From Vibrio sp. qd031 (GTDB lineage: Bacteria > Pseudomonadota > Gammaproteobacteria > Enterobacterales > Vibrionaceae): a DNA stretch of 64,000 nt. The translations under genes and the position numbers were made by a program. The stretch covers positions 124,001-188,000 of the forward strand of contig NZ_JXQD01000002.1 of the NCBI RefSeq assembly GCF_002100145.1, read 5' to 3'. Positions 38,179-45,698 of this stretch are shown here, piece by piece. A model generated the notes under the pieces. It was not told the DNA's origin, made no database searches, and was given only the letters and a program-made list of their open reading frames with translations. Position 1 is the first letter of the stretch. Each line of letters starts with the position of its first letter.

Positions 38179-39210
38179 ATGCAACAGCAATCAACGCAAC
38201 AACTAGACTCTATTCACACTCTACTTATTTTCGGTGGAGGTTCGTCTGAGCATGAAATTTCACAAATTTCTGCCAACTTTATCAAAAGCAACTTAGACAC
38301 ATTGCCCAACGTCCATGTATCGATGGTAGAGATCACTCAGTCGGGTTGGATCATTAATGGGAACAGTGAATGTTACCTCGATATCCACAGCCAAGAGTTG
38401 GTCACCGATTCGCTACGTAAACACGTAGATTATGTTATTCCTTGTATTCATGGCTATCCTGGTGAAACGGGTGATATTCAGTCTCTCCTTGAGTTGGCTA
38501 AGATCCCTTACCTTGGATGCGGACCGCAAGCAAGTACATTAAGCTTTAACAAAATTTCATCCAAGCTTTGGTATGACGCGTTGGGCGTTGCAAATACACC
38601 GTATTTATTCATTAGTGAGCTAAACCAAGAAAATATCGCTAAGGCGCATAAAGCCTTTTCTGAATGGGGCGGGCTATTTGTTAAAGCCGCGTGCCAAGGA
38701 TCGTCCGTTGGCTGTTACCCTGTCACCAATAAAAGGGACATCGAACGCTCGATTCAGCAGGCTTTTGACTTTTCTGATCAAGTGCTTATCGAAAAAATGA
38801 TTAAGCCTAGAGAGATAGAGCTTGCGGCTTATGAACTTGATGGGGAACTAAAAGTGTCATTTCCTGGTGAAGTAAAAGCGCCAGCGGATACCTTTTATAG
38901 CTATGATGAAAAGTACAGTGCCGATAGCCATTCCACCACCGATATCCGCGCCCAAAACATCACGGAACAACAAGTTCAACTCATGCAAAGCTACACTCAT
39001 ACCGTGTTTAAGCAAATGAAATTGAAAGATCTTTCTAGAGTGGACTTTTTTCTGACTGAAGATGGCGACGTCTATCTAAACGAAGTGAATACCTTCCCAG
39101 GGATGACCCCAATATCGATGTTCCCTAAAATGCTTGAAGCAAATGGCGACTCTTTTCCAGAGTTTTTGAATAGCGCTATTGTCTCAGCCGTGAAAAAAAC
39201 AACCAAATAG
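38179..39210 (+). CDS. ddlA: D-alanine--D-alanine ligase
   Basis: This 343-aa ATP-grasp ligase makes the D-Ala-D-Ala dipeptide of peptidoglycan. Motifs are intact: LLIFGGGSSEHEISQIS (N-lobe), PCIHGYPGETGDIQSLLELAKIPYLGCG, GSSVGCYPV (substrate loop), EIELAAYEL and SRVDFFLTEDGDVYLNEVNTFPGMTPISMFPKM (metal ligands). The length fits the DdlA type. It converges with the recombinase gene 19 bp away. Confidence 0.92.
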   Translation: MQQQSTQQLDSIHTLLIFGGGSSEHEISQISANFIKSNLDTLPNVHVSMVEITQSGWIINGNSECYLDIHSQELVTDSLRKHVDYVIPCIHGYPGETGDIQSLLELAKIPYLGCGPQASTLSFNKISSKLWYDALGVANTPYLFISELNQENIAKAHKAFSEWGGLFVKAACQGSSVGCYPVTNKRDIERSIQQAFDFSDQVLIEKMIKPREIELAAYELDGELKVSFPGEVKAPADTFYSYDEKYSADSHSTTDIRAQNITEQQVQLMQSYTHTVFKQMKLKDLSRVDFFLTEDGDVYLNEVNTFPGMTPISMFPKMLEANGDSFPEFLNSAIVSAVKKTTK

Positions 39211-39229
39211 CATTAATATCTAATAAGAA

Positions 39230-40225
39230 TTACGTCAACCAAGGCTTCATTGACTTAAACGTCAGTCTCGCATTGTCTGCAATATGTTGATTTCCAATAT
39301 AATGTGCAGGCATCGCGGGACTAAGCCATCGACCAAACTGCTGTATTTCTTTTAAACTCTTGCCTTGAGCCGACAGTTCTTTAGCTGCGCCAGCGCGCGG
39401 AGACTGTCCACTTAAATGGATTTGTAAACCGAGTGTTTGAGATGCCAATCTAAATACACGGTAAACAGAAGATACGTCGAGTGGCTCAATGCCGATATTT
39501 CCGTGACGATCGACGCTCCTAAATACCGGCCCTTCAACGATACCAGATAACTCAAACCAACGATGGACCATTGCGCTAGTGGAATCACTAAGCGTATATA
39601 CCTCACCGCCGATAGTTACACTGTAACTATCCTGATCGTTTTTCTTTACGTCGCTTGTGGTTAAAGCACACAACTGCCCACGTTTTAACGCACATTCAAA
39701 CATAGTTCTAATAATGGCTATGTCTCTTAACGCTTTCAATTGTTCAAGATTCCAAGTGACTTCCAGCATTTTAATGTGGGCTTGTGTTAACGCAGTTGCT
39801 GAGTGAGGCCGAGATTCTTTGGTCAGACGCATGCTCCGCATCAGCAACTGCACTTGCTGATGACGACTTGGATCTGCAAAGCCTAGAAAACGGTGCACAA
39901 CGGATAGGCTGATCACACTACGCTTAATTGTAGAATAACGTTTAGTTTGTGTTTGACGTTCGATATACAAACGCAAAGCAGTGGATGAAGTGGGTAGAGC
40001 AGCAACTCGTTTGCTTGAGCAAAATACAACAAAGTCATTCCAATCGTTAACCATTGATAACGCCGAGTTATGAGAATATTGGTTTTTAGTTAGCTGATGA
40101 AAATCACTCAACTCTATGGCAGTGGAAAACTTTAGGATAAGGTGGTTTTTTAGGTCTAAATCCGTGATCGGTACAATCTTTTTGCGCATTGAGCGTCCAT
40201 TTATCGGTGTGTAATGGAATGCCAT
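39230..40225 (-). CDS. Tyrosine recombinase-like protein with atypical catalytic residues
   Basis: This 331-aa protein has a SAM-like N-terminal domain (about 40-130) and a C-terminal catalytic-type domain (about 150-330). Compared with XerD, the first Arg box reads ALKRGQLCAL (Lys at the usual Arg), and the HxxR box reads GQSPRAG (Gln for His, Arg kept). FGRW and the nucleophile-like Tyr in HYIGN are present. It may be catalytically impaired or a variant subfamily. It lies outside the prophage att sites, so it is not the prophage integrase. The start could also be the ATG at about 40189 (MRKKIVPITD). Confidence 0.7.
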   Translation of the reverse strand: MAFHYTPINGRSMRKKIVPITDLDLKNHLILKFSTAIELSDFHQLTKNQYSHNSALSMVNDWNDFVVFCSSKRVAALPTSSTALRLYIERQTQTKRYSTIKRSVISLSVVHRFLGFADPSRHQQVQLLMRSMRLTKESRPHSATALTQAHIKMLEVTWNLEQLKALRDIAIIRTMFECALKRGQLCALTTSDVKKNDQDSYSVTIGGEVYTLSDSTSAMVHRWFELSGIVEGPVFRSVDRHGNIGIEPLDVSSVYRVFRLASQTLGLQIHLSGQSPRAGAAKELSAQGKSLKEIQQFGRWLSPAMPAHYIGNQHIADNARLTFKSMKPWLT

Positions 40226-40242
40226 GTTGATTAAATCAACAT
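40224..40242. promoter_or_regulatory. Perfect 19-bp palindrome at the recombinase start
   Basis: ATGTTGATTAAATCAACAT is a 9-1-9 perfect palindrome. It overlaps the start codon of the - strand recombinase and lies upstream of the divergent DUF3319 gene, followed by A/T-rich -10-like sequence (TATATA, TATACT). It is a candidate operator or recombination core. Confidence 0.45.
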
Positions 40243-40283
40243 ACCATTTAAACTATATATACTATACGACAAACTGTACAATT

Positions 40284-40637
40284 ATGACAAAACGAGTCTA
40301 TAAGGGGCTTACCCTAAAGTTGGTGCAATCATCGCCAGAGATATGGGAAGTCAGCATAAAGAAACAAACGATTAAAGGGCCGCTACAAGCTCTGTGTAAA
40401 AGCATTGATTGGTGGCAGCAAACCGCGCAAATGGTCGATCCTAAAAACTTTGCTGCATTAGCCAAATCCTCTGAGACAAGAGCGAGCACCAAAGAACAGT
40501 ACAACGGTTACTTACTCAACAACGACACCGGTGCACCAGGTGATTGGTATTGTATGTTCCACGGTAAACTGCTAAAAGGTGGTAAAGTTAAAATCCAACA
40601 GTTTATCGATGCAAATCATGCGAAGTTTGCACGTTAG
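40284..40637 (+). CDS. DUF3319 domain protein
   Basis: This 117-aa protein begins MTKRVYKGLTLKLVQSSPEIWEVSIKKQTIKG and contains SIDWWQQTAQM and DWYCMFHGKLLKGGKVKIQQFIDAN. I recognise it as the DUF3319 family found in Vibrio, of unknown function. It has no signal peptide or membrane segment. The frame extends to 40224, but that stretch is the palindromic promoter region. It is followed 9 bp later by yciH on the same strand. Confidence 0.7.
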   Translation: MTKRVYKGLTLKLVQSSPEIWEVSIKKQTIKGPLQALCKSIDWWQQTAQMVDPKNFAALAKSSETRASTKEQYNGYLLNNDTGAPGDWYCMFHGKLLKGGKVKIQQFIDANHAKFAR

Positions 40638-40646
40638 GAGAATTGT

Positions 40647-40958
40647 GTGTCATTAGTATATTCAACTGAGTCTGGGCGAATCACACCAGAAAAAGAAAAG
40701 CCGACCCGACCTCAAGGAGACGGTATTGTTCGTATTCAACGTCAAACCAAAGGACGTAAAGGTAAAGGTGTATGTTTAGTTACAGGGATAGACTTGGACG
40801 ACGTACAACTTAAATTAATCGCGGCTGAGCTCAAGAAAGTGTGCGGTTGTGGTGGTTCAGTGAAAGATGGCGTTATCGAGATTCAAGGCGACAAGCGTGA
40901 ACAGATTAAAACCCATCTTGAGAAGAAAGGGATGACCGTAAAGCTAGCAGGCGGTTAA
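40647..40958 (+). CDS. yciH: SUI1/eIF1-like translation factor YciH
   Basis: This 103-aa protein of the SUI1 fold carries the signature GDGIVRIQRQTKGRKGKGVCLVTG and CGCGGSVKDGVIEIQGDKREQI. The start is GTG with AGGAG six bases upstream (the DUF3319 stop region). The family influences start-codon fidelity and, in E. coli, translation under stress. A hairpin and then the dif site follow directly. Confidence 0.9.
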   Translation: MSLVYSTESGRITPEKEKPTRPQGDGIVRIQRQTKGRKGKGVCLVTGIDLDDVQLKLIAAELKKVCGCGGSVKDGVIEIQGDKREQIKTHLEKKGMTVKLAGG

Positions 40959-40975
40959 ACCTTAAGAACAACGAA

Positions 40976-41000
40976 GAGGCAGCAAAGGCTGCCTCATTAT
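40976..41000 (+). terminator. Hairpin after yciH
   Basis: GAGGCAGC and GCTGCCTC form an 8-bp stem with a 4-base loop, followed by ATTATTAATT. The U-tract is weak. It lies 12 bp before the left dif site. Confidence 0.6.
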
Positions 41001-41011
41001 TAATTCACCTA

Positions 41012-41039
41012 ATTTAACATAAGATAGATTATGCGCATA
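41012..41039. other. dif: dif/attL, XerCD recombination site at the left prophage junction
   Basis: The XerD arm ATTTAACATAA (41012-41022) is identical to the E. coli dif XerD arm. It is followed by the 6-base centre GATAGA (41023-41028) and the XerC arm TTATGCGCATA (41029-41039), which differs from the E. coli arm only at its last two bases. It shares 22 bp (41020-41041) with the right junction (51737-51758). Left of it lies ordinary chromosome, so the canonical XerD arm is chromosomal. Confidence 0.85.
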
Positions 41040-41160
41040 AGACTAAGGTTTATTAACAATTTAAAAAACTTGTGGCACAACAACTACTTATGACGGATGC
41101 AGATCACAAATCGTTGTCATAACTGGGTTTATTCACAGTAAATTGTTTTAATGGCTCATA

Positions 41161-41172
41161 CTTTAGTATTAC
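41161..41172 (+). promoter_or_regulatory. Operator-like motif, left copy
   Basis: CTTTAGTATTAC lies 80 bp upstream of the left + strand regulator gene. It matches CTTTAGTACTAC at 51413-51424 upstream of the repressor-like gene in 11 of 12 bases. It is a candidate phage repressor site. Confidence 0.4.
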
Positions 41173-41251
41173 TATCCGAACACGTCCTTTTCAAAGGAAT
41201 CCTAGGACGAATAAAAATAATTTTGTTTTGCAAATATTGTGAGGAGTATCA

Positions 41252-41761
41252 ATGTTTACAACGTCATTCAACATTCTATTTCACCAAAACTTTCCAAGCA
41301 TCAATGCAGGCGCGGAATTCTTCCACGTTCGCCCCGTTACTGTTAAACGGTGGTTAAACGGCCACACACCACCCAATGAAATGGCTGAAAAGTTATTAAT
41401 CATCAAAGCCATTGGCTATTTGCCAAATGATGTCCGTTGGCGCGGCTTTCGGATCAATGAGGAAAAAGGCGTATTAATTGCCCCTGACGGCTACGAACTC
41501 ACCCCGCAAGCCCTTAGCGATATAGCATTGCTTCACGCCCACAACCGAGCATTGCAAACGCAAGTGAAACAACTCAGAGACGCACAGCGTTACGCTAAAG
41601 CCAAAAAGCAAGCCGCTAGAATGGCAAAAGGCTACCGAGACACCGCACAACAAGCCGCAACGGTCTGGGCGTTTACCAACCCTAGCGCGAAACCTTTCGC
41701 CCACTTCGCGGCCTTTCAACGTAAAAAAGCCCCGCACACTGGCGAGGCTTTCAGAGTTTAG
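41252..41761 (+). CDS. Phage regulator, DUF3653-like
   Basis: This 169-aa protein has an HTH-like N-terminus (AGAEFFHVRPVTVKRWLNGHTPPNEMAEKLL, about 17-48). The block WRGFRINEEKGVLIAPDGYELTPQALSDIALLH follows and resembles the DUF3653 phage family, then a basic helical region rich in Ala, Lys and Arg (about 95-150). A strong GAGGAG lies five bases before the ATG. It is the only + strand gene at this end of the prophage and converges with the lysis genes. A role as transcription regulator is inferred. Confidence 0.6.
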   Translation: MFTTSFNILFHQNFPSINAGAEFFHVRPVTVKRWLNGHTPPNEMAEKLLIIKAIGYLPNDVRWRGFRINEEKGVLIAPDGYELTPQALSDIALLHAHNRALQTQVKQLRDAQRYAKAKKQAARMAKGYRDTAQQAATVWAFTNPSAKPFAHFAAFQRKKAPHTGEAFRV

Positions 41762-41767
41762 TTGTCA

Positions 41768-41956
41768 TTAATTGGCCTTTCTTGCCTCTATGGTTTCCAA
41801 AACGATCACGCGCTCAGTTAATCGGCTTGTGGTCGCATTGATTTTTTCGCTGATTTTACCTTGGCGCTGTAGATTCCAAGCAAGCAAAGCGGCAATTATA
41901 AGATCTGGCGCGCTCAACCCAAGCGATTGAAGTGCGCCAAATAATACACTGTCCAT
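41768..41956 (-). CDS. Small prophage membrane protein with coiled tail
   Basis: This 62-aa product has one helix (about 10-30, LGLSAPDLIIAALLAWNL) followed by a charged, coiled-coil-like tail (KISEKINATTSRLTERVIVLETIEARKAN). It directly abuts the holin-like gene. This position and form fit a spanin- or antiholin-like lysis accessory, but I cannot assign a function. Confidence 0.5.
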   Translation of the reverse strand: MDSVLFGALQSLGLSAPDLIIAALLAWNLQRQGKISEKINATTSRLTERVIVLETIEARKAN

Positions 41957-42157
41957 TTAGCCACCTTTGAACTCGTCTCGAATCACCTCATAGACACCCA
42001 ACACAGCGGGCACAGCCACGCCCACAGCACCGCCAAGCACCACGCCCGATTGAGTTACTTCGGCACTGAAAACGTGCCCGTACCCCGTAACAGCCGCAAC
42101 CACCGACCCGATAAGCGCCAAACCGCGCCACGTTGAACCCTGATTAAATTTAAACAT
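41957..42157 (-). CDS. Putative holin
   Basis: This 66-aa protein has two predicted membrane helices (about 10-31, STWRGLALIGSVVAAVTGY, and about 37-57, GVVLGGAVGVAVPAVLGVYEV), a short basic N-terminus and an acidic/basic C-terminus. That is the layout of small class II holins. It lies directly downstream of the muramidase-like gene in the - strand operon, as expected for a lysis cassette. Confidence 0.6.
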   Translation of the reverse strand: MFKFNQGSTWRGLALIGSVVAAVTGYGHVFSAEVTQSGVVLGGAVGVAVPAVLGVYEVIRDEFKGG

Positions 42158-42172
42158 GCTTTTCCCCTTAGT

Positions 42173-42637
42173 TTAAGCTAATGCCACGCCCTGACGGGCT
42201 TGGTCTAGTGTGTAGTGTCGGCCAACTTCCATGATTGACATTGCATGAATCATGCGCGCCATATTATCGGGATCAGCCAAATCTAATTTTTCGGTTTCAC
42301 TGATGCCCAATTGACCCGCAACGAACTTGGAATAATTATCCGTGTCGTTTTCATGACTGGGCGCAAACCGCGCAATCATTTCACGCACCGAATACAAGCC
42401 GTATTTGTTTTGGTAGGTTTGCAGCACCTTAGCCCCTGCACGAAAACCGTATTTTTCATGCGTAAAGCTTTCAAATTCTGCATCTTTCGAAAAACTGGTT
42501 TCACCCTGCCAATCGTTACCCTTTCGAATATTGAGCGGGTTATTGTTGCGAATCCCGCGCACTGTAGATAAGTTACTTTCCATAAATTTAAACCCCAATA
42601 AAGCCGCAATTAACACCATCGCAAAACGTAAATCCAT
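42173..42637 (-). CDS. Muramidase/transglycosylase-like virion protein
   Basis: This 154-aa protein has an N-terminal membrane helix (about 3-18) and then RGIRNNNPLNIRKGNDWQGE. That block marks phage structural lytic enzymes of the lysozyme-like fold; EFESFTHEKYGFRAGAKVL follows. The catalytic glutamate is not certain from sequence. The anchor suggests a virion membrane enzyme opening peptidoglycan during entry, possibly also used for lysis. It sits between the fibre genes and the holin-like gene. Confidence 0.65.
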   Translation of the reverse strand: MDLRFAMVLIAALLGFKFMESNLSTVRGIRNNNPLNIRKGNDWQGETSFSKDAEFESFTHEKYGFRAGAKVLQTYQNKYGLYSVREMIARFAPSHENDTDNYSKFVAGQLGISETEKLDLADPDNMARMIHAMSIMEVGRHYTLDQARQGVALA

Positions 42638-42651
42638 GACTCACTCCCTAA

Positions 42652-43368
42652 TTAGGTTGGTATGTACGGCACAACTTCATAATCTGCGATGTGCATCGTG
42701 CCACTAATGCCGCGAGCCCGTGCGCCAGTCTCAGAAGTTAGCGCAACTTCCTCTTCTGCTGTTTCATTCACCAATGTAAACGAGATCATGAAATCACTAT
42801 CATCGGGATTCGAAAAAGATTGATTATCAAACACATAGGTAACTAAAGAAGAGGCGCAAAAATCGAACGTGTCGTTATATTCATTCGGCACAAACTTGCA
42901 ATCCATAAACGCACTAGAGCCATTGTCACCCATATGGAAACGCACACGTAAAATAGATTTATCAGTTGGGAAAGCAGATTTTAACGAGTAAAAATTATCA
43001 TCGTAAATCCCGCCTTTCATAAATATATGGGTATAAAAATGAACTGCGTGATAAGCGGCTGATTGCGAATATGGGGAATCTGCAAGAATCCCTTGCGCTG
43101 CCCCGTAAAAGTTAATTCGCTGTTGCTCTACATTGCTATTTAAGCGAAAAAACGAACTCACAATCTCGTTATCTGGTCGGCTGTTTCCAGATTGCCCTGC
43201 GGCTTTATCGTTGTACATATCAGACGAATAACCCCAGTTATACGGAAACGCCACGCGATAGCCTAAGCCCTCACCGCCACCGCCACCGCTGCCCGCGCCA
43301 AGCTCGGCAACTAGTCGCTCAAGCTCTTCGATTTTGTTGCGATCACTTCCCATTGGTAAAATAGACAT
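42652..43368 (-). CDS. Putative vertex/receptor-binding protein
   Basis: This 238-aa protein has an N-terminal coiled-coil-like segment (about 8-24, RNKIEELERLVAEL), a glycine-rich hinge (GAGSGGGGGEGLG) and a beta-rich C-terminal body of about 195 residues without recognised motifs. This shape resembles trimeric attachment proteins. It starts 2 bp after the repeat-fibre gene. The function is inferred from layout only. Confidence 0.45.
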   Translation of the reverse strand: MSILPMGSDRNKIEELERLVAELGAGSGGGGGEGLGYRVAFPYNWGYSSDMYNDKAAGQSGNSRPDNEIVSSFFRLNSNVEQQRINFYGAAQGILADSPYSQSAAYHAVHFYTHIFMKGGIYDDNFYSLKSAFPTDKSILRVRFHMGDNGSSAFMDCKFVPNEYNDTFDFCASSLVTYVFDNQSFSNPDDSDFMISFTLVNETAEEEVALTSETGARARGISGTMHIADYEVVPYIPT

Positions 43369-43370
43369 TG

Positions 43371-44147
43371 TTACACCTCAATATATTGAATTTTGTCACC
43401 CGCCGTTACGGCGGTTAAATTAATTTCTGCGGTAGTTTCTAACTCGACAAACTCACCCGCTTCTAGCTCAAAAGCCCCTACTTTCACCAAATCAACATTG
43501 ATGGTATTAGCCTTTAAAATGATTTTCTTGCGCGTTGCATTGAGCGCAATCGTGGCGGGAAATGTATCAATTTCACCCGTTACCAATTGCGCCGATACTT
43601 CCACGGCCACCGATTGACCCGATTCAATTTCTACCTTTGGCAGAGATTGAACGGCCAGCGATTGACCCGCTTCAATTTCAACCTTTGGCATAGATTGCAC
43701 GGCCACCGATTGACCCGATTCAATTTCTACCTTTGGCAGAGATTGCACGGCAACGGATTGACCCGCTTCGATTTCGACCTTTGGCAGAGATTCCACGGCA
43801 ACGGATTGACCCGCCGCGATTTCCACCTTTGGGAGTGCATCAACACCCACAGACTGACCCGCTTCAATTTCGATTTTTGGCATGGTTGACACTTGCACCT
43901 GTTGCCCTTTGACGGGCGGTGTATACGTGCCGTGACCATAACCAATACCAACCAAGCCACCTAAAACACTGGTAATCAAAACACGGCCTATCGGCTTGTT
44001 TCGGTCATAAACGGCGGTTTCTTTTAGCGAGACGGTTTCACCCGTTTCAAATTGAAAAACAAGATCACCCTGTGACGCTTCAACGTGAATCCAATTGCCA
44101 TCCATTGTCACGGGCTTGGTTTCACCTGCTAAAAATTCAATGTTCAT
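43371..44147 (-). CDS. Fibre/spike-like protein with six 16-residue repeats
   Basis: This 258-aa protein has three parts. The N-terminal part (1-83) is beta-rich with a Gly-rich hydrophobic stretch (RVLITSVLGGLVGIGYGHG). Six tandem 16-residue repeats follow (84-179, consensus VAVQSLPKVEIEAGQS), then a beta-rich cap (180-258). Alternating hydrophobic residues with a Pro turn and a Gly turn in each repeat resemble a trimeric beta-spiral or beta-helix shaft. Its start overlaps the previous gene stop (ATGA). It is a likely spike stalk or capsid-to-receptor connector. Confidence 0.55.
   Translation of the reverse strand: MNIEFLAGETKPVTMDGNWIHVEASQGDLVFQFETGETVSLKETAVYDRNKPIGRVLITSVLGGLVGIGYGHGTYTPPVKGQQVQVSTMPKIEIEAGQSVGVDALPKVEIAAGQSVAVESLPKVEIEAGQSVAVQSLPKVEIESGQSVAVQSMPKVEIEAGQSLAVQSLPKVEIESGQSVAVEVSAQLVTGEIDTFPATIALNATRKKIILKANTINVDLVKVGAFELEAGEFVELETTAEINLTAVTAGDKIQYIEV
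43611..43898 (-). repeat. Six 48-bp in-frame tandem repeats
   Basis: These encode the six 16-residue units of the fibre-like protein. The DNA copies differ mostly at synonymous or conservative positions (LPK/MPK, IEAG/IESG, VQ/VE), which suggests recent duplication with drift. Confidence 0.85.
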
Positions 44148-44662
44148 TTGCTCACCGCCTTAAAGGCCACTGCACCCACAACCAAACCAAGCACCACAAT
44201 CGCTATCAATTGCGTTTTGTTGTTCTCAGTTTCCCCGCCGTCATTTTGGAATTTCGCAAGCTCCATCACGGCATCTAAATTCGCACTGTTTTGCGCCGCT
44301 TGACTGCCAGACAAGCCCGCCAACATGTTTAGATTTTCGCTGTTGCTAGAACTGAATTCCTCAAGTACTGACCCTGCAAATTCGGTGTTATTGGCAATTG
44401 CACCCGCTGCAAAGTCGGTAGTTTGTTTGGTCACATCACTGGCAAAATCTATATTTTTATCGTGAATGTTGCCCACTTCTGAAATCAACTCACCGCCTAA
44501 CTCAAGCGCACCTTTCACCGCGCCGTGGTCGGTTGCGGTCACATTGACTGTTGAATCATTAATGCCACTTAGCGCGACCCCGTTGTTGTCGCCCTCAATG
44601 GCATTTTGCCCCGTGGTATTCGTGGCCGTTGTGTTACTGCTCGAACTGGATTTACCGCCCAT
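44144..44662 (-). CDS. Prophage structural membrane protein
   Basis: This 172-aa protein starts MGGKSSSSSNTTATNTTGQN. It has a long Ala/Asn/Ser-rich helical middle (about 45-140) and a C-terminal membrane helix (about 149-168, TQLIAIVVLGLVVGAVAFKAV). I have seen similar MGGKSSSSS starts in tailless-phage prophages of marine bacteria. It is probably anchored in the virion membrane under the capsid (inference). Confidence 0.55.
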   Translation of the reverse strand: MGGKSSSSSNTTATNTTGQNAIEGDNNGVALSGINDSTVNVTATDHGAVKGALELGGELISEVGNIHDKNIDFASDVTKQTTDFAAGAIANNTEFAGSVLEEFSSSNSENLNMLAGLSGSQAAQNSANLDAVMELAKFQNDGGETENNKTQLIAIVVLGLVVGAVAFKAVSK

Positions 44663-44665
44663 CGT

Positions 44666-45037
44666 TTAAACCTTTAATTTCAAAGACTGCACAGCCGAAC
44701 TTAGATCACCATTTTGCGTACCAAAACGGCGGGCAAGCCGCGCCACTTCGGGGAAATGCGTTACCGCCTCCAAATAGGTTAAGCCCGCCCGCCGTGCAAT
44801 ATTTTTTAATTCTAAAATGCCAGACTGAAGCCCGACCCCTGACACGCCCCACAAAAAAAGCGTGTCCTTTTCATATTCTGCCGCCACAAACAAATCGTGC
44901 TTTGCAGCTTTAATGCGATAAAGACAAACCTCACCGCGAACAATACCCGCTTGCATCTCTGCAAATTCGTGCGGGCATGCTCGAAACGCTTTCACCAACT
45001 CACGCAATGCTTGCGCTTTATTGGCTACGCACATCAT
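44666..45037 (-). CDS. Prophage hypothetical protein
   Basis: This 123-aa soluble protein contains KAQALRELVKAFRACPHEFAEMQAGIVRGEVCLYRI and GVGLQSGILELKNIARRAGLTYLEAVTHFPEVARLARRFG. There is no membrane segment and no recognised family; it is basic and helical at the C-terminus. Its ATG overlaps the stop of the preceding gene in the ATGA pattern. A role in assembly is only a guess. Confidence 0.5.
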   Translation of the reverse strand: MMCVANKAQALRELVKAFRACPHEFAEMQAGIVRGEVCLYRIKAAKHDLFVAAEYEKDTLFLWGVSGVGLQSGILELKNIARRAGLTYLEAVTHFPEVARLARRFGTQNGDLSSAVQSLKLKV

Positions 45038-45228
45038 TTTTTAACCACCACATAAGCGACCACAACAACCATTGCCACAATCGCCCATGTTGGGAGGCCA
45101 CCGCCACCCATCGAAATACCGCCAACATTGACGCCTGATGAATTTTGGTTTGCGCTGCCGCTGTGTGCATCGCCGCCGCTAATCGGCATTGTGCCGCTAT
45201 TGGTTAACGTACTTAGACCAGGCAACAT
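45034..45228 (-). CDS. Small prophage membrane protein, Gly/Ser-rich
   Basis: This 64-aa product has a Gly/Ser/Asn-rich N-terminal part (NSGTMPISGGDAHSGSANQ) and a C-terminal helix (about 45-62, LPTWAIVAMVVVVAYVVV) ending in KK. This is a typical minor virion-membrane protein layout. It overlaps the next gene by four bases. Confidence 0.5.
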   Translation of the reverse strand: MLPGLSTLTNSGTMPISGGDAHSGSANQNSSGVNVGGISMGGGGLPTWAIVAMVVVVAYVVVKK

Positions 45229-45232
45229 AAAT

Positions 45233-45376
45233 TCACACCATCACCTTAAGGACAACAAACATAATCGCCCCAAGAATTAAGAGCCATTTGGCATCGTTAA
45301 CGCCGTCCGACAACCAAAAGCCGCCGCCAATGCCAACACCAAACGCCGCCAACAATGGAAATACTGCAAAGGGCAT
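45233..45376 (-). CDS. Very small prophage membrane protein, 47 aa
   Basis: The frame reads MPFAVFPLLAAFGVGIGGG, then FWLSDGVNDAKW, then LLILGAIMFVVLKVMV and a TGA. It has two hydrophobic segments around a short polar loop. Its ATG overlaps the TAA of the upstream gene by one base (TAATG), and GGGGG precedes it, so translation is probably coupled. It falls below common length cut-offs. Confidence 0.6.
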   Translation of the reverse strand: MPFAVFPLLAAFGVGIGGGFWLSDGVNDAKWLLILGAIMFVVLKVMV

Positions 45377-45687
45377 TATTTACCCCCTTTCATGTAAACC
45401 ATTGCCGCCACCGCTGCGACCGCAACACCCACACCCGCAATCAAATACAATTGCGTGTTTGATTGAGTGCCCGCGCTGCCTTGAACTGGCGCGCCGTTGG
45501 CCTCTTGGTAGTCATTTTGATTATCACGATTGGACTCTGGGTTTGCGCTGTCGGCGCGCTCGGCCTCATAGCCAAGCTTAATGCCCAACCAATCTTGACC
45601 AACGTTGTTCACCACATCGCCAACAACGTCAACCGCGCCACCGATAAGCTCGCCGCCTGATTCTAAAATGCTTTCGAACCACTGCAT
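45376..45687 (-). CDS. Prophage structural membrane protein
   Basis: This 103-aa product has an N-terminal amphipathic part (ESILESGGELIGGAVDVVGDVVNNVGQDWLG), an Asn/Gln/Glu-rich linker, and a C-terminal helix (about 80-98, LYLIAGVGVAVAAVAAMVYM) ending in KGGK. It lies directly after the capsid gene. It is a likely membrane protein of the virion. Confidence 0.55.
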   Translation of the reverse strand: MQWFESILESGGELIGGAVDVVGDVVNNVGQDWLGIKLGYEAERADSANPESNRDNQNDYQEANGAPVQGSAGTQSNTQLYLIAGVGVAVAAVAAMVYMKGGK

Positions 45688-45698
45688 AAAAGCCCCCT

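Noticed and set aside
39230..40225. Tyrosine recombinase as the integrase of the prophage
   Set aside because: It lies left of attL with the chromosomal genes DUF3319 and yciH between it and the element, and its catalytic residues look altered. The dif-like att sites explain integration by XerCD.
41151..41357. 68-aa + strand ORF at the left prophage end
   Set aside because: It overlaps the regulator gene, which has a strong GAGGAG start, in another frame, and has no ribosome site.
43611..43898. CRISPR-like or non-coding tandem repeat
   Set aside because: The 48-bp units have no spacers, stay in frame through the whole gene and encode a regular 16-residue protein repeat.
44072..45660. Several + strand ORFs antisense to the prophage structural genes
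   Set aside because: They are mirror frames of the low-complexity Gly/Ala/Asn-rich coding regions and lack ribosome sites. The - strand genes are tightly overlapped with SD sequences.
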